From: Williamsia sp. DF01-3
Lineage (GTDB): Bacteria > Actinomycetota > Actinomycetes > Mycobacteriales > Mycobacteriaceae
Length of the DNA: 64,000 nucleotides
Reading direction: 5' to 3'
Assembly: GCF_023051145.1 (NCBI RefSeq)
Contig: NZ_JALKFS010000005.1
Location: 2,869,733-2,933,732 of the forward strand
A model generated the notes under the pieces. It saw only the letters and a list, made by a program, of their open reading frames with translations. It was not told the DNA's origin and searched no databases. Below are positions 1-9,045 of this stretch, piece by piece. Within the stretch, counting starts at the first letter, position 1; each line of letters opens with the position of its first letter. The position numbers and the translations under genes are program-made.

Positions 1-860
1 GACAGGGTTTTGCCGAAGCCCGTGCTGAAACGGAAATCGCCGATCTCCGCTGCGATCGCATCGCGTTCGGACCGGCTGCAGATGTTGGCGCTGAGCAGCG
101 ACTGTGCGCGTTCCATCGCGGAGACCTGGGTGAAGTGCACCACGTAGACCGGCGCCCGGTCTTTGGCGATCAGATCCTCGATGGTCTCGTGCACGGGCCG
201 GGTGGAGTACGAATATTCCAGCGGCACCGGGCGAGTGGTGCCGGTGATGTCGGCGGTGTCACGTCCGGTACGACGCCGTAGATCTTCGATGAAGAAGTCG
301 ACATTGCCCAGTGTCGCCGACATCAGGACGAATTGGCTCTGCGTCAGCTCGATCAGGGGGACCTGCCACGCCCAGCCACGGTCGGGCTCGGAGTAGTAGT
401 GGAACTCGTCCATCACCACGATGCCGATGGAGGCATCAGCGCCTTCCCGCAGGGCGATGTTCGCCAGCACCTCGGCCGTGGCGCAGATGATGGGGGCGCC
501 GGCGTTGACCGAGGCATCCCCGGTCAGCATGCCCACGTTCTCGGCGCCGAACTGGGCGCAGAGGTCGAAGAACTTCTCGCTGACCAGCGCTTTGATCGGC
601 GCCGTGTAGAAGGCGCGACGGCCCTGTGCGGCAGCGAAATAGAGTCCGCCGCTGGCGATGAGCGACTTACCGGAGCCGGTGGGAGTGGAGACGATCACGT
701 TCGACCCGGCGGCGAGCTCGAGGAGCGCCTCGTCCTGGTGGGGGTACACCTCGATCCCGCGCGCAGCCCACCAGTCGACGAACGCGGTGTACAGGCCATC
801 GGGCTCCGCGTCCCCGGGATTCGGGAAGGCGAGCGGCTGAGCCTCTGCGGACTGTGTCAC
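1..860 (-). CDS. DEAD/DEAH-box helicase (DUF3516-type), 3' end beyond the window
   Basis: Superfamily 2 nucleic-acid helicase; only the N-terminal ~286 residues are present because the gene runs off the left edge. Translating the minus strand from the GTG at 860 gives an uninterrupted frame. Visible motifs are Walker A STPTGSGKS (about residue 57), the DExH box as MDEFHYY (about 142), motif III as MSATLG (about 167) and the start of the second RecA domain (VYVVHFTQ). The order and wording match the actinobacterial helicases that carry a C-terminal DUF3516 domain, but that domain lies outside the window. It begins 27 bp after the PAC2 gene on the same strand and is probably cotranscribed. RNA rather than DNA as substrate is family inference. 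Confidence 0.85.
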   Translation of the reverse strand, partial: MTQSAEAQPLAFPNPGDAEPDGLYTAFVDWWAARGIEVYPHQDEALLELAAGSNVIVSTPTGSGKSLIASGGLYFAAAQGRRAFYTAPIKALVSEKFFDLCAQFGAENVGMLTGDASVNAGAPIICATAEVLANIALREGADASIGIVVMDEFHYYSEPDRGWAWQVPLIELTQSQFVLMSATLGNVDFFIEDLRRRTGRDTADITGTTRPVPLEYSYSTRPVHETIEDLIAKDRAPVYVVHFTQVSAMERAQSLLSANICSRSERDAIAAEIGDFRFSTGFGKTL

Positions 861-887
861 CAATGCAGGTTAGGCCACCGTCGGCGG

Positions 888-1865
888 TCAGCCGGCAGTG
901 CCGTCGCCCGCCTGGCCCGGATCATCGTCTGAGTTGCGGTCGCTGCCGGCATCCCCGGTCTGGGTGGCGAGGAACCGTTCCAGTTCGGCCCCGAGCTCGT
1001 CGCCGGTGGGCAGATCGCCCTCGGCGGCCAACAGAGATGTCTTCTCCTGTTGCGCCTGGTTGAAGGTGTCGTACTGCGTTTCGAGCGCAGCGACCACAGA
1101 CTCGACCTCCTGGTTGCCCGACACCTCGGCGTCGACCTGGCTGCGGACCTTCTCCGCGGCGTTGGCCAGTGCGGCCGTCGGCAGATCCAGTCCGGTGATC
1201 TCGCCGAGCGACTCGAGCAACTTGTGCGACGCGGCGGGGTATTCCGCCTGCGAAAGATAGTGCGGCACATGGACGGAGAGTCCGGCAGTGGTCAGACCGT
1301 GCTGTCCCAACCGGAGTTCGAGCAGCATCGACGCGCTGGCGGGAACCTTCAATTCCGAGCCCCACCGGGGCAGCGAAGCGATCAGGTCCTTGTCGTTCGC
1401 ATGCGCGGTGATGGTGGACGGCCGGGTATGCGGAATCCCCATCGGGATGGCGTTGAGACCGATCACGGTGGACACCCCGAACCGATCCGACAAGCCCTGG
1501 ATGGCAGCGACGAACCGTTCCCAGCGCAGGTCCGGCTCGGCGCCGGAGAGCAGCAGGAACGGTGTGCCGTTGTTGTCGCGCACGGCATGCAGCGTCAGCT
1601 CGGGCATCGCCACGTCGGTGAACTGGTCCCCGGTGAACGTCATCAACGGACGGCGCGATCTGTAGTCCATCAGTTCGTCGGTGGAGAATGTCGCCACCAA
1701 TTCCGATTCCAGACTCTGCCGCAAGTGGTCCGACGCGAGTTTGATCGCGTGGCCCGCGTCGGCGAAACCCTCCAGCGCGTGGACCAATACCGGTCCGTCA
1801 CCCTCATCGCCGGTTACCTGTGGCGCTGGAAACTCGAGCTCGTAGAGCGTGGACTTGTCGTCCAT
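888..1865 (-). CDS. PAC2 family protein (proteasome assembly chaperone 2-like)
   Basis: A 325-residue protein of the PAC2 family, recognised from the N-terminal ELEFPAP segment, the GPVLVHALEGFADAG core and the HVPHYLSQAEYPAAS segment, which are typical of the actinobacterial family (M. tuberculosis Rv2714 type). The frame is open upstream to 1928, but a strong AGGAGG lies six bases before the ATG at 1865, and the extra upstream residues look non-coding, so I use 1865. The C-terminal third is an acidic, Gln/Glu-rich, probably helical region. The molecular role in bacteria is not established; archaeal and eukaryotic relatives assist proteasome assembly. It is followed by the helicase gene on the same strand. 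Confidence 0.85.
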   Translation of the reverse strand: MDDKSTLYELEFPAPQVTGDEGDGPVLVHALEGFADAGHAIKLASDHLRQSLESELVATFSTDELMDYRSRRPLMTFTGDQFTDVAMPELTLHAVRDNNGTPFLLLSGAEPDLRWERFVAAIQGLSDRFGVSTVIGLNAIPMGIPHTRPSTITAHANDKDLIASLPRWGSELKVPASASMLLELRLGQHGLTTAGLSVHVPHYLSQAEYPAASHKLLESLGEITGLDLPTAALANAAEKVRSQVDAEVSGNQEVESVVAALETQYDTFNQAQQEKTSLLAAEGDLPTGDELGAELERFLATQTGDAGSDRNSDDDPGQAGDGTAG

Positions 1866-1871
1866 GGCGAA

Positions 1872-1877
1872 CCTCCT
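1872..1877 (-). promoter_or_regulatory. Shine-Dalgarno AGGAGG that fixes the PAC2 start
   Basis: The minus strand reads AGGAGG six bases before the ATG at 1865. It excludes the upstream in-frame starts up to 1928. Confidence 0.7.
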
Positions 1878-2123
1878 CGCTGCCCAGTCCTGCTGTCGTG
1901 TGGATAAGTGTTCTCCATTGTCGCCCATGATCGGCCGTTCGAACCAATCCCTGGCCGAGAGTCAGCCCTGACCACGGGCTCGATGGCGACTAGTGTTCTC
2001 AACGGGGTTCGAACGGTGTCAATTCCCCAGCGAGTTCGCCGTGAGCGAAACCAAGCAAACATTAGGGTGAAGACGTGGCGGTCAGACCGCCGACAAACAC
2101 GGTCAGTGCAGCGAAAGGCAATC

Positions 2124-3212
2124 ATGGCAGAGCAGGTGCGTGGTGTGGTCTCGGCAGGAAAAGGGGCCCCGACCACGATCGAGACGATCACGATCCCCGA
2201 TCCAGGCCCCCGCGACGTGGTGGTACGCATCCTTGCCTGCGGCGTGTGCCACACCGACCTCGCCTACCGCGAGGGCGGCATCAACGACGACTACCCGTTC
2301 CTGCTGGGACACGAGGCCTCCGGCATCGTGGAGACCATCGGTGATCAGGTCACCCATGTCGAACCCGGCGATTTTGTCGTACTGAACTGGCGCGCCGTAT
2401 GCGGTGTGTGCCGAGCCTGCAAGCGTGGTCGCCCCTGGTACTGCTTCGACACGTTCAACGCGAGCAAACCGATGACCCTGCAAGACGGCACCGAGCTGAC
2501 CCCCGCACTCGGTATCGGCGCGTTCGCGGACAAGACGCTCGTTCACGAAGGACAGTGCACCAAGGTCGCCCCCGATGCCGATCCGGCCGTGGTCGGATTG
2601 CTGGGTTGCGGTGTCATGGCCGGCATCGGAGCCGCGATGAACACCGGTGGCGTCGGCCGCGGCGACAGCGTCGCGGTGATCGGATGCGGTGGAGTAGGCG
2701 ATGCCGCCATCGCGGGCGCCAGGCTTGCCGGCGCGACCAAGATCATCGCGGTCGACCGCGATGCCCGCAAACTGGAGTGGGCGACCTCTCTCGGCGCCAC
2801 CCACACCATCGATGGTTCTGTGACCGACGATGTCGTCACCGCCATCCAGGACATCACCGACGGCAACGGTGCCGACGTGGTCATCGATGCGGTCGGCCGT
2901 CCCGAGACGTACAAGACCGCGTTCTACGCGCGCGATCTGGCAGGTGTCGTCGTGCTCGTCGGGGTGCCGACGCCGGAGATGACCCTGGAGATGCCACTGG
3001 TCGACTTCTTCTCTCGCGGCGGGGCCCTCAAGTCGTCCTGGTACGGCGATTGTCTGCCCGAGCGTGACTTCCCGATGCTTGTCGACCTGTACCAGCAGGG
3101 CAGGTTGCCACTCGAGCTGTTCGTCACCGAGCGCGTCGGACTGGACGACGTGGAAGCCGCGTTCAGCAAGATGGAGGCCGGCGAGGTCCTGCGTTCGGTG
3201 GTGATCCTGTGA
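2124..3212 (+). CDS. mscR: S-(hydroxymethyl)mycothiol dehydrogenase
   Basis: A 362-residue zinc-dependent medium-chain alcohol dehydrogenase. It oxidises the formaldehyde-mycothiol adduct with NAD and can also act on S-nitrosomycothiol. Catalytic zinc ligands are visible as C42 (GVCHTD) and H62-E63 (GHEASG). The structural zinc loop is the Cys cluster [15 protein letters not shown] near residues 98-112. The Rossmann motif is GCGGVGDAA near residue 193. The upstream in-frame extension to 1908 is unconvincing; the ATG at 2124 has an AAAGG about six bases upstream and gives the usual family length. It overlaps the next gene by four bases (GTGA), so the two are translationally coupled. The presence of this enzyme implies the cell makes mycothiol. 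Confidence 0.9.
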   Translation: MAEQVRGVVSAGKGAPTTIETITIPDPGPRDVVVRILACGVCHTDLAYREGGINDDYPFLLGHEASGIVETIGDQVTHVEPGDFVVLNWRAVCGVCRACKRGRPWYCFDTFNASKPMTLQDGTELTPALGIGAFADKTLVHEGQCTKVAPDADPAVVGLLGCGVMAGIGAAMNTGGVGRGDSVAVIGCGGVGDAAIAGARLAGATKIIAVDRDARKLEWATSLGATHTIDGSVTDDVVTAIQDITDGNGADVVIDAVGRPETYKTAFYARDLAGVVVLVGVPTPEMTLEMPLVDFFSRGGALKSSWYGDCLPERDFPMLVDLYQQGRLPLELFVTERVGLDDVEAAFSKMEAGEVLRSVVIL

Positions 3213-3835
3213 CCGTTCGCGTCGACCACGTCGTCACCTCGGGCACGTTCAGTCTCGACGGCGGTACGTGGGATGTCGACAACAACATCTGGCTCGTCGG
3301 TGACGATTCCGAGGTCGTCATCATCGACGCCGCACATTCGTCGGCGCCGATCATCGAGGCGGTCGCCGGACGTACGGTCAAGGCCGTGCTGCTCACCCAT
3401 GGCCACAACGACCACATCACGGTGGCCCCCGAGTTGTCGCGCACGCTCGATGCCCCGATGAAGATGCACCCCGGTGACCGGATGCTGTGGGACCAGACGC
3501 ACGCCGATGTCGCTCCGGAGGAACTGGCCGATGGTCAGAAGATCAGTGTCGCGGGCACCGACCTCGTCGTGATCAACACCCCGGGTCACTCGCCTGGTTC
3601 GTCGTGCATCTACGCACCAGAACTCGGTGTGCTGTTCAGCGGCGACACTCTCTTCTCGGGCGGACCCGGCGCAACCGGTCGCTCGTTCTCGGACTTCCCG
3701 ACGATCATCGAGTCGATTCGGACCAAGATCTTCACGTTGGATCCAGGGACGAAAGTGCACACCGGACACGGTGACTCCACCGCGGTGGGTACCGAGTCGC
3801 CACACCTCGAAGAATGGATCAAACGCGGGAGCTGA
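3209..3835 (+). CDS. MBL-fold metallo-hydrolase coupled to MscR
   Basis: A 208-residue metallo-beta-lactamase-fold hydrolase. The metal motif HxHxDH is present as THGHNDH (H64, H66, D68, H69), with later ligands in [16 protein letters not shown] and the C-terminal TGHGD. It is related to the glyoxalase II branch that hydrolyses thioesters. It starts at a GTG overlapping the mscR stop. In mycobacteria the same pair lies together (Rv2259-Rv2260). I infer that it hydrolyses the product of MscR, S-formylmycothiol, or a related mycothiol thioester; the sequence does not prove the substrate. The gene ends in a hairpin shared with the convergent neighbour. Confidence 0.85.
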   Translation: MTVRVDHVVTSGTFSLDGGTWDVDNNIWLVGDDSEVVIIDAAHSSAPIIEAVAGRTVKAVLLTHGHNDHITVAPELSRTLDAPMKMHPGDRMLWDQTHADVAPEELADGQKISVAGTDLVVINTPGHSPGSSCIYAPELGVLFSGDTLFSGGPGATGRSFSDFPTIIESIRTKIFTLDPGTKVHTGHGDSTAVGTESPHLEEWIKRGS

Positions 3836-3850
3836 CCTCGCGGGAGGTCA
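3833..3850. terminator. Short hairpin spanning two convergent stop codons
   Basis: TGACCTC and GAGGTCA form a perfect 7-bp stem around a GCGG loop. The stem contains the stop codon of the MBL gene (3833-3835) and that of the convergent gene (3848-3850). There is no U-tract, so it is at best a weak bidirectional terminator. Confidence 0.3.
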
Positions 3851-4324
3851 AGCATCCAGTGCCGGCGGCGAGCTGATCCTGGTGATCAGCTCGTCGACCC
3901 GATCGTGCTGCACTGTTGCCCCACCGGACAATGCGGCCGCCACGTTCTCCAACTCGGTGACCGCGGAGTCGGCGTGAGCAAGCGCGGTTTCCCGCAGTCG
4001 TGGGGGCGTTTTGGACACCGCTATCAGCCAATTGTCGAGATCTGTTGCGGCCAGCTCGATTCGGACCCTGGCGTCGATACGTTCGCCGTCGTACTCGAGC
4101 TTCGGGTCGGCGCGGAGGAGGGCCAGCGCGTCGCGAATGCGCCGGTGCAGCCGCGCTTCCGGGTCGTGCGAACCTGCCCATGCCGCAGGCGCATTGGTGG
4201 GCTGGCCGGGGATGATCTCGTTCGAGCGCACCGCGCTGTCTCGGATCCGGCGGGTCATGAGGAAGACACCCACCGCGGCGGCAACGCATGCGACGAGGAC
4301 AACGACCACGATCGCGGTGGTCAT
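3848..4324 (-). CDS. Small single-pass membrane protein, last gene of the SPFH operon
   Basis: 158 residues. An N-terminal hydrophobic helix (about residues 4-23, Ala/Val-rich, followed by RRIRD) should anchor it in the membrane with the rest in the cytoplasm. The remainder is Ala/Leu/Arg-rich and predicted helical, with repeated ELAATDLDN / SAVTELEN patterns that suggest a helical bundle. I recognise no named family. It lies 22 bp after the zinc-ribbon membrane protein gene on the same strand, and I infer that it works with that protein and the SPFH protein. By position it could correspond to YdjH of the Bacillus ydjGHI set, but sequence similarity is not evident by eye. Confidence 0.7.
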   Translation of the reverse strand: MTTAIVVVVLVACVAAAVGVFLMTRRIRDSAVRSNEIIPGQPTNAPAAWAGSHDPEARLHRRIRDALALLRADPKLEYDGERIDARVRIELAATDLDNWLIAVSKTPPRLRETALAHADSAVTELENVAAALSGGATVQHDRVDELITRISSPPALDA

Positions 4325-4346
4325 GACGGCATCTCGGCGGATGCGG

Positions 4347-5621
4347 TCATCGCAGTGCCGCCCACGTGGCGACCACTGCGATGATGACGATCAGGGCCGC
4401 GAGCACGGCGAACGCGATCTTCACCTTGCTCCACGGACGTTGGCCCTGCACCTCGCCGGTCACCCCGTTGATGAAGACCTGGAACGGATTACCTGCATAG
4501 ACCACGGTGAGCAGCCAGATCGGCAGCAGGACGTGCTTGAACGTGAGGGCGTTGTACCTGGTGTCCTTGCTGTTGATCCGCTGGTGGTCACCGCCGATGT
4601 CGCGACGGATCGCGTGGTCGATCCCGGCGTCGATCCGCGCCTGGGCCACCGGAAAACACTGGTCCGCGTCGTGATCGTAGGTCCGGCACAAATGGCCTGC
4701 GACGAACTCGGGTGTGTACGGCGTTGCCTGAGCCGTCGGCCAGGGCTCGAGTTCATGCACCTTGTCGGTGTCGAATCCCGTGTTCGCCAGAACCGCCACG
4801 TCGTCGAAGTCGACCCCCACGACACCGGAACGGTGACTCCACCGCGTGCGGGTCTCGGTGCGGCGATTGTCGCCGCTGCCGACCGTCACCGTGTAGTTGT
4901 CGCCGCGCATTCCGGTGTACGACGTCGTGGTGTCGGCGTCGTAGGTGAAGTAGGCGGCGTACACGCTGCTGAACGCGCCCACCTCGCGGTACTTCTTGAA
5001 CTCGGTGGGGGCGAACCAGCGACTGTTGATCCACTTCTCGATCACCTCGCGGCCCTGCTTGTCGTCGACCTGGAACGGCAGGATGCCGTCGACAGGAAGT
5101 CGCGTGGGGGCGTCGTGGATGTCGTCGCGCTGGATTGGCGTGGCACAGTATGGACACCGGGTGGCGGTCAGGGTGCCGCTGAAGGTTGTTCTGCCGCCAC
5201 AACTCTGGCAGACGATCTCGCGCTCGCTCACCGTCTGACCCGACGAGTTCTCGGCGATCAGCCCGCGCAGCTGGGTCATCGTGGAGGCCAGGTCGTGTTC
5301 GACCACCCGCCGGTTCGGATCCAGCACGATCTGGTGGGAACGACCGCAACTCGGGCACAGCAATTGCTGTGACGCCGGGTCGAACACCAACTGTGCCCCG
5401 CAGGTGTCGCACGGATAGGTACGCGTCCGCTCGGTGACCTGGAACTGGGCTCGCTCGGGGTCGGATGGTCCGGGTACCGGTTGCTGGGGCGCGGCCGGTC
5501 GCGGGTCACGCGTCGGCAATGGTGGCGGGTCGAAGGACGGCGGCGCGGCGTAGCCCGAAGGCGAGGCGTCCGGCTGAGCATGACCAGGCAGCGGCGGCGG
5601 TCCGAAGTCGTCGTCGTTCAT
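4347..5621 (-). CDS. Zinc-ribbon membrane protein (TFIIB-type ribbon; YdjG-like)
   Basis: 424 residues. After a Pro-rich N-terminal linker come two zinc ribbons: CDTCG...CPSCG near residues 70-92 and CQSCG...CPYC near 145-165. A central beta-rich domain of about 200 residues follows, then two hydrophobic helices near the C terminus (VLLPIWLLTVVYAG and IAFAVLAALIVIIAVVATW). The start at 5621 lies two bases after the stop of the SPFH gene, so the pair is tightly coupled; longer in-frame starts overlap that gene. The architecture matches bacterial proteins annotated as TFIIB-type zinc ribbon or virion-core-like, including Bacillus YdjG, which with YdjH and YdjI recruits PspA to stressed membrane. 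That functional link is inference. Confidence 0.75.
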   Translation of the reverse strand: MNDDDFGPPPLPGHAQPDASPSGYAAPPSFDPPPLPTRDPRPAAPQQPVPGPSDPERAQFQVTERTRTYPCDTCGAQLVFDPASQQLLCPSCGRSHQIVLDPNRRVVEHDLASTMTQLRGLIAENSSGQTVSEREIVCQSCGGRTTFSGTLTATRCPYCATPIQRDDIHDAPTRLPVDGILPFQVDDKQGREVIEKWINSRWFAPTEFKKYREVGAFSSVYAAYFTYDADTTTSYTGMRGDNYTVTVGSGDNRRTETRTRWSHRSGVVGVDFDDVAVLANTGFDTDKVHELEPWPTAQATPYTPEFVAGHLCRTYDHDADQCFPVAQARIDAGIDHAIRRDIGGDHQRINSKDTRYNALTFKHVLLPIWLLTVVYAGNPFQVFINGVTGEVQGQRPWSKVKIAFAVLAALIVIIAVVATWAALR

Positions 5622-5623
5622 GG

Positions 5624-6771
5624 CTACACCGATGGTGTGGTGGTCGGGATGGGTGGCGGGGTCGCGAACAGGCCGGCAAGAGCGGGAACGGTCGCCGCCT
5701 GCGCCCATCCGGGCATGCCCTGGGTCCACACCAGAGTCGCCCCGGTGAACTGCCCCGACGCGACCGCACCCTGCAGCTGGGCGACGGTGTAGGGACCCGC
5801 CGGCTGACCGCCGTTGTCGATGTGGAACGTGACGGCCCCGGGCAACGGTGGAGGCCCCTGTGGCGCAGCCACATTCGCCTGCTGCGCCTGCCCGCCGAAC
5901 TGGCCGGCCATCTGGCTGCCCAACGCCACGCCCATCCCGGCCGACATCATGTCGCCCATTGCACCCCCACCGGGGTTCTGGGCTGCGGCGAGCATGGCGT
6001 CGGCGGCTCTGCCCTGCTGATAGCGGCCCAGGTCGCCGACGTTGTTCAAGAAGCCGCCCTCCTCGACGCCGCGGGCGACACCACGCGTCATCGCCGAGGT
6101 GATCTCGTCGGGCAGCGAGATGTTCATCGTGATCGAGTCGATCGACAGCCCGAACTCGTCGTCGACGCGTTCGGCGACGAAGTCCCGGAGTTTTTCCGAC
6201 AACTCGACCTGGCGCCCCTGGAGGTCGATCACGCCGAGACGGGTTTCCATGATCATGTCCGAGAACGCCAGTGTGATGACACGCCTCAACAGCTCGGAGA
6301 TCTCCTCCACGTCCACCTCGCTGTCGGTGCCGATCACCTCGCGAAGAAAGATGTCAGGTTCAGCCACCCGAACGACACACAAACCGTTGGCCCGCACCTG
6401 GACCATGGTGAAATCCGGGTCGCGCACGGTGACCGGATTGGCGGTACCCCAGCGAAGGTCGGTGACCGGCCGGGTGTTGATGAAGTACACCTCGGACCGG
6501 AAGGGGCTGTTGAACCCGTGCTTCCAGCCCTGCAGGGTGCTCAGGAGGGGAGATTCTCGGTGGTGAGCTGGTAGTGGCCCGGACCGAACCGATCGGCGAG
6601 CTGCCCGCGGTAGACGAAAACAGCCTGCTGACCTTCACGGACGATGAGCTCGGCGCCGTTCTTGATCTCGTTGTGGTAGCGAGGAAACCGCCAGGCCAAC
6701 GTGGAGCGCGAATCATCGATCCATTCGATGATGTCGACGAGTTCACCCTTGATCTTGCCGATGATCCCCAT
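5624..6771 (-). CDS. SPFH-domain protein with C-terminal GYF_2 domain (frameshifted in this sequence)
   Basis: Reads as two pieces: residues from the ATG at 6771 to a stop at 6541-6543, then a second frame to 5624. Adding one base in the C4 run (minus strand, 6547-6550) joins them into a 382-residue protein with ENLP continuing into LSTLQGWKHGFNSPF. The N-terminal ~250 residues are the SPFH (stomatin/flotillin-like) fold of the virion-core/YdjI group. A Gly/Gln/Met-rich linker follows, then a GYF_2 domain near the end (GPYTVAQLQ, LVWTQGMPGW) expected to bind Pro-rich partners such as the N terminus of the neighbouring zinc-ribbon protein. AGGAGA lies ten bases before the start. First gene of a three-gene operon. 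Confidence 0.8.
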
Positions 6772-6930
6772 AACCGTTGTTCTCCTCGCGGCGTCGCCTG
6801 ATCGCTGTCTTCGGTGATGTTCGCGCAGCAGTCGCCCCGGCGGCTGTCACTAGTGGGCAGTCTAATCGTGTCGCGCGCCCCGATGGCCTGCTCGCGGTGG
6901 CACAGTGGGTCCGGTGAGTTGGGTGTCGGG

Positions 6931-7641
6931 GTGAGCCGGGTGACAGGTTTTCGAGCGGGGCGACGGGGGTTGTCCTTGCTGGCGATGGTCGCTGTCATCG
7001 CGGTTGCCGGGTGCACGTCCGCGGTCGACGGTGAGCCGACGGCAGCATCGACGGGATCGGCGGAGCCGCAGAGTTCGAGTTCGAGCGTCGACCTCGCGTC
7101 TCGGTCCGTCACCGCTGCAGACTTTCCGGCCGGCTACTCGCCGACAGAGGTGACCGGAGACCAGTTGGGCGCCGTGCTCGCCGATACGGCGGGAGTTCCC
7201 ACCGGCGGCGGTGTGAACCCACCGAACTGCGCCCCCAGACCGTTGCCCAGTGGCGGTGGGCAAGCAGTGGCGTGGGTGGCAACCGGCGCAGGGCCCAATG
7301 CGGGAACCCTCAGCGCGGTGTCGGTTCTGGTGAACTCGCCGCTGGCCGACCTGCAGACCCAGATCCAGAACTGCCCGTCGTACACAACCGACGCATTCGG
7401 TGCGACCGCCACCGTGACCACCACGATCCTGCCTCCTTCGCCCGCGGAATCCGACGAGTCGATGGCGTTCCGCCGGGTCACGGTCTCGGGCGCGATGACT
7501 CAGACGATGACCGCGCTGGTGGCCCAGAACGACGGGGTACGCGTATACGTCACCTCCCTCGTCGCAGGTCCGAGGCCCGGATCGGATGGGTTGGCACTCG
7601 ACGACTTGTACACCAAGGCGGTCTCTCGCTCGCGTGGATGA
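6931..7641 (+). CDS. Putative secreted lipoprotein, unknown function
   Basis: About 236 residues. The N terminus has Arg residues, a hydrophobic stretch and a lipobox ending in VAGC, so the Cys is probably lipid-modified after signal peptidase II cleavage and the protein anchored outside the membrane. A Ser/Thr-rich linker follows, then a domain with two Cys residues (PPNCAPRPL and IQNCPSY) that could form a disulfide. It resembles mycobacterial lipoproteins of unknown role (DUF5642-like), but I do not claim the family firmly. Start is uncertain: GTG at 6931 or 6940 both put the signal peptide at the N terminus. It is divergent from the SPFH operon. Confidence 0.7.
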   Translation: MSRVTGFRAGRRGLSLLAMVAVIAVAGCTSAVDGEPTAASTGSAEPQSSSSSVDLASRSVTAADFPAGYSPTEVTGDQLGAVLADTAGVPTGGGVNPPNCAPRPLPSGGGQAVAWVATGAGPNAGTLSAVSVLVNSPLADLQTQIQNCPSYTTDAFGATATVTTTILPPSPAESDESMAFRRVTVSGAMTQTMTALVAQNDGVRVYVTSLVAGPRPGSDGLALDDLYTKAVSRSRG

Positions 7642-7737
7642 GTCGGCCGCTGTGGACAACCCGGGAACGGTGGACAACCCGGCCGAATCGGTCCTCGCGC
7701 CATCACCTTTGTTGTCGGGTGCCCCGAACATCGGTGC

Positions 7738-9036
7738 ATGACATCTGACAGCTACGCGACATCGGTATCCGGCCCGGGAGCATTGATCACCGCCATCCCA
7801 GCCCTCCTCGGCTTCATCCCGGAGCGTTCTCTGGTCCTCATCACCCTCGACGGCGAGGATGGCGAGATAGGCACCACCATGCGACACGATCTTGTGCTCG
7901 ATGACAGGGGTCGTCCGACCTCGGAGATGCTCGCGCTCATCGAGCACCTCGCGCACGTGTGCGAGTCGTATGACGCACAGCTTGTGATGGGGGTCGTGAT
8001 CGACGGCGCCCATCCGGCCGACAGCCCCCACTATCGGCGCCTGTTCGCGATCATCGATCGGCATCTGGCCGCGGTCGGCGGACTGTACGGCGGTTTCGTG
8101 ACGCCTGCCATCACAGCAGGCTCTCACTGGATGACGATGTGGGACAACAGGTCCGACGTACAACAGGGGAGCGGCCCGGTCACGGGTGTGGTGGGTGACC
8201 CGACGATCAGCCCGGTGGCCATCGCACGCGCCGTCAAGAACGGCAGGCGAGTACTGATGACCCGCGACGAGATGGTGAACAGTTTGTCAGCCCTTCCGCA
8301 CTGTGCGGATCCGGCCTGTGACGCCCACGCCGTAGCCGCCGACGATGACAGGGCGTACTGGCGGATCCACGACGAACGCGCGGAGAGTGCTCTGTTCGGC
8401 TCAGAGGAGGGCGACGAGCTGGACGCACAGGAGTGTGGTCGAGTGGACGACACCGCGCACTGGGTGAACCGGGTCCCGCAGTCGCTGGACCAGACGACAG
8501 TTGCTCCGTCGACACTGCGACGGTGGGCCGAGTCGGCGGGGCCGCAGCGAATTGCGTTGCCGACCTTGGTTGATGGCCTTCGCCGCCTCCAGGAGAGGCT
8601 CGACCTCGAGAGCGCCCTGGACGTGCTCGAGGACGGTCGTGAGCTGACGTGTGCCGATCTCCGGTTCTTCGACAAGGCCCTTCGGGAGTTCTACGTGCGC
8701 GACTCACTGCTGGCGCTGGCGGTCACCGACCGATGGATGGACGCCGAGCGGGCGTGGACGCAGGCTGCTCGTCGGCTCCGCGGTCGCGGACAGGCATCTG
8801 CGGCTACATTGCTCGGATTCATCTACTACGTACACGGCAACGGCGCTATGGCAGGCACCGCGTTCGACGTCGCGTTGCGCGCCTGCCCGGACTACTCGAT
8901 GGCGGTGTTGTACAGCGATGCCCTCGTGCGGGGGATCCCACCCCACAGGATCAGCGAATGCGCCGAATCAGGATTCATCGTCGCGCGGTCACTGGGCGTG
9001 ACACTTCCGGAACCCGTGATGCGGCCGGCAGCCTGA
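7738..9036 (+). CDS. DUF4192 domain-containing protein
   Basis: 432 residues, start ATG. The N-terminal two thirds match DUF4192, recognised from LITAIPALLGFIPERSLVLI, and the C-terminal third (SLLALAVTDRW, AATLLGFIYYVHGNG, ALRACPDYSMA) is the usual helical, tetratricopeptide-like end of this actinobacterial family. Function is unknown. The gene sits in the sigB-ideR neighbourhood as in mycobacteria, and it converges on galE with only nine bases between stops. Confidence 0.85.
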   Translation: MTSDSYATSVSGPGALITAIPALLGFIPERSLVLITLDGEDGEIGTTMRHDLVLDDRGRPTSEMLALIEHLAHVCESYDAQLVMGVVIDGAHPADSPHYRRLFAIIDRHLAAVGGLYGGFVTPAITAGSHWMTMWDNRSDVQQGSGPVTGVVGDPTISPVAIARAVKNGRRVLMTRDEMVNSLSALPHCADPACDAHAVAADDDRAYWRIHDERAESALFGSEEGDELDAQECGRVDDTAHWVNRVPQSLDQTTVAPSTLRRWAESAGPQRIALPTLVDGLRRLQERLDLESALDVLEDGRELTCADLRFFDKALREFYVRDSLLALAVTDRWMDAERAWTQAARRLRGRGQASAATLLGFIYYVHGNGAMAGTAFDVALRACPDYSMAVLYSDALVRGIPPHRISECAESGFIVARSLGVTLPEPVMRPAA

Positions 9037-9045
9037 GAACGGACG

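Noticed and set aside
862-880. A possible IdeR iron box (AGGTTAGGC core, about 12 of 19 matches)
   Set aside because: Only one half matches, and it lies inside a probable operon between the PAC2 and helicase genes.
4011-5372. A 453-codon open frame on the plus strand
   Set aside because: It is antisense to the zinc-ribbon protein gene, has His/Val/Arg-rich shadow composition, and no recognisable family.
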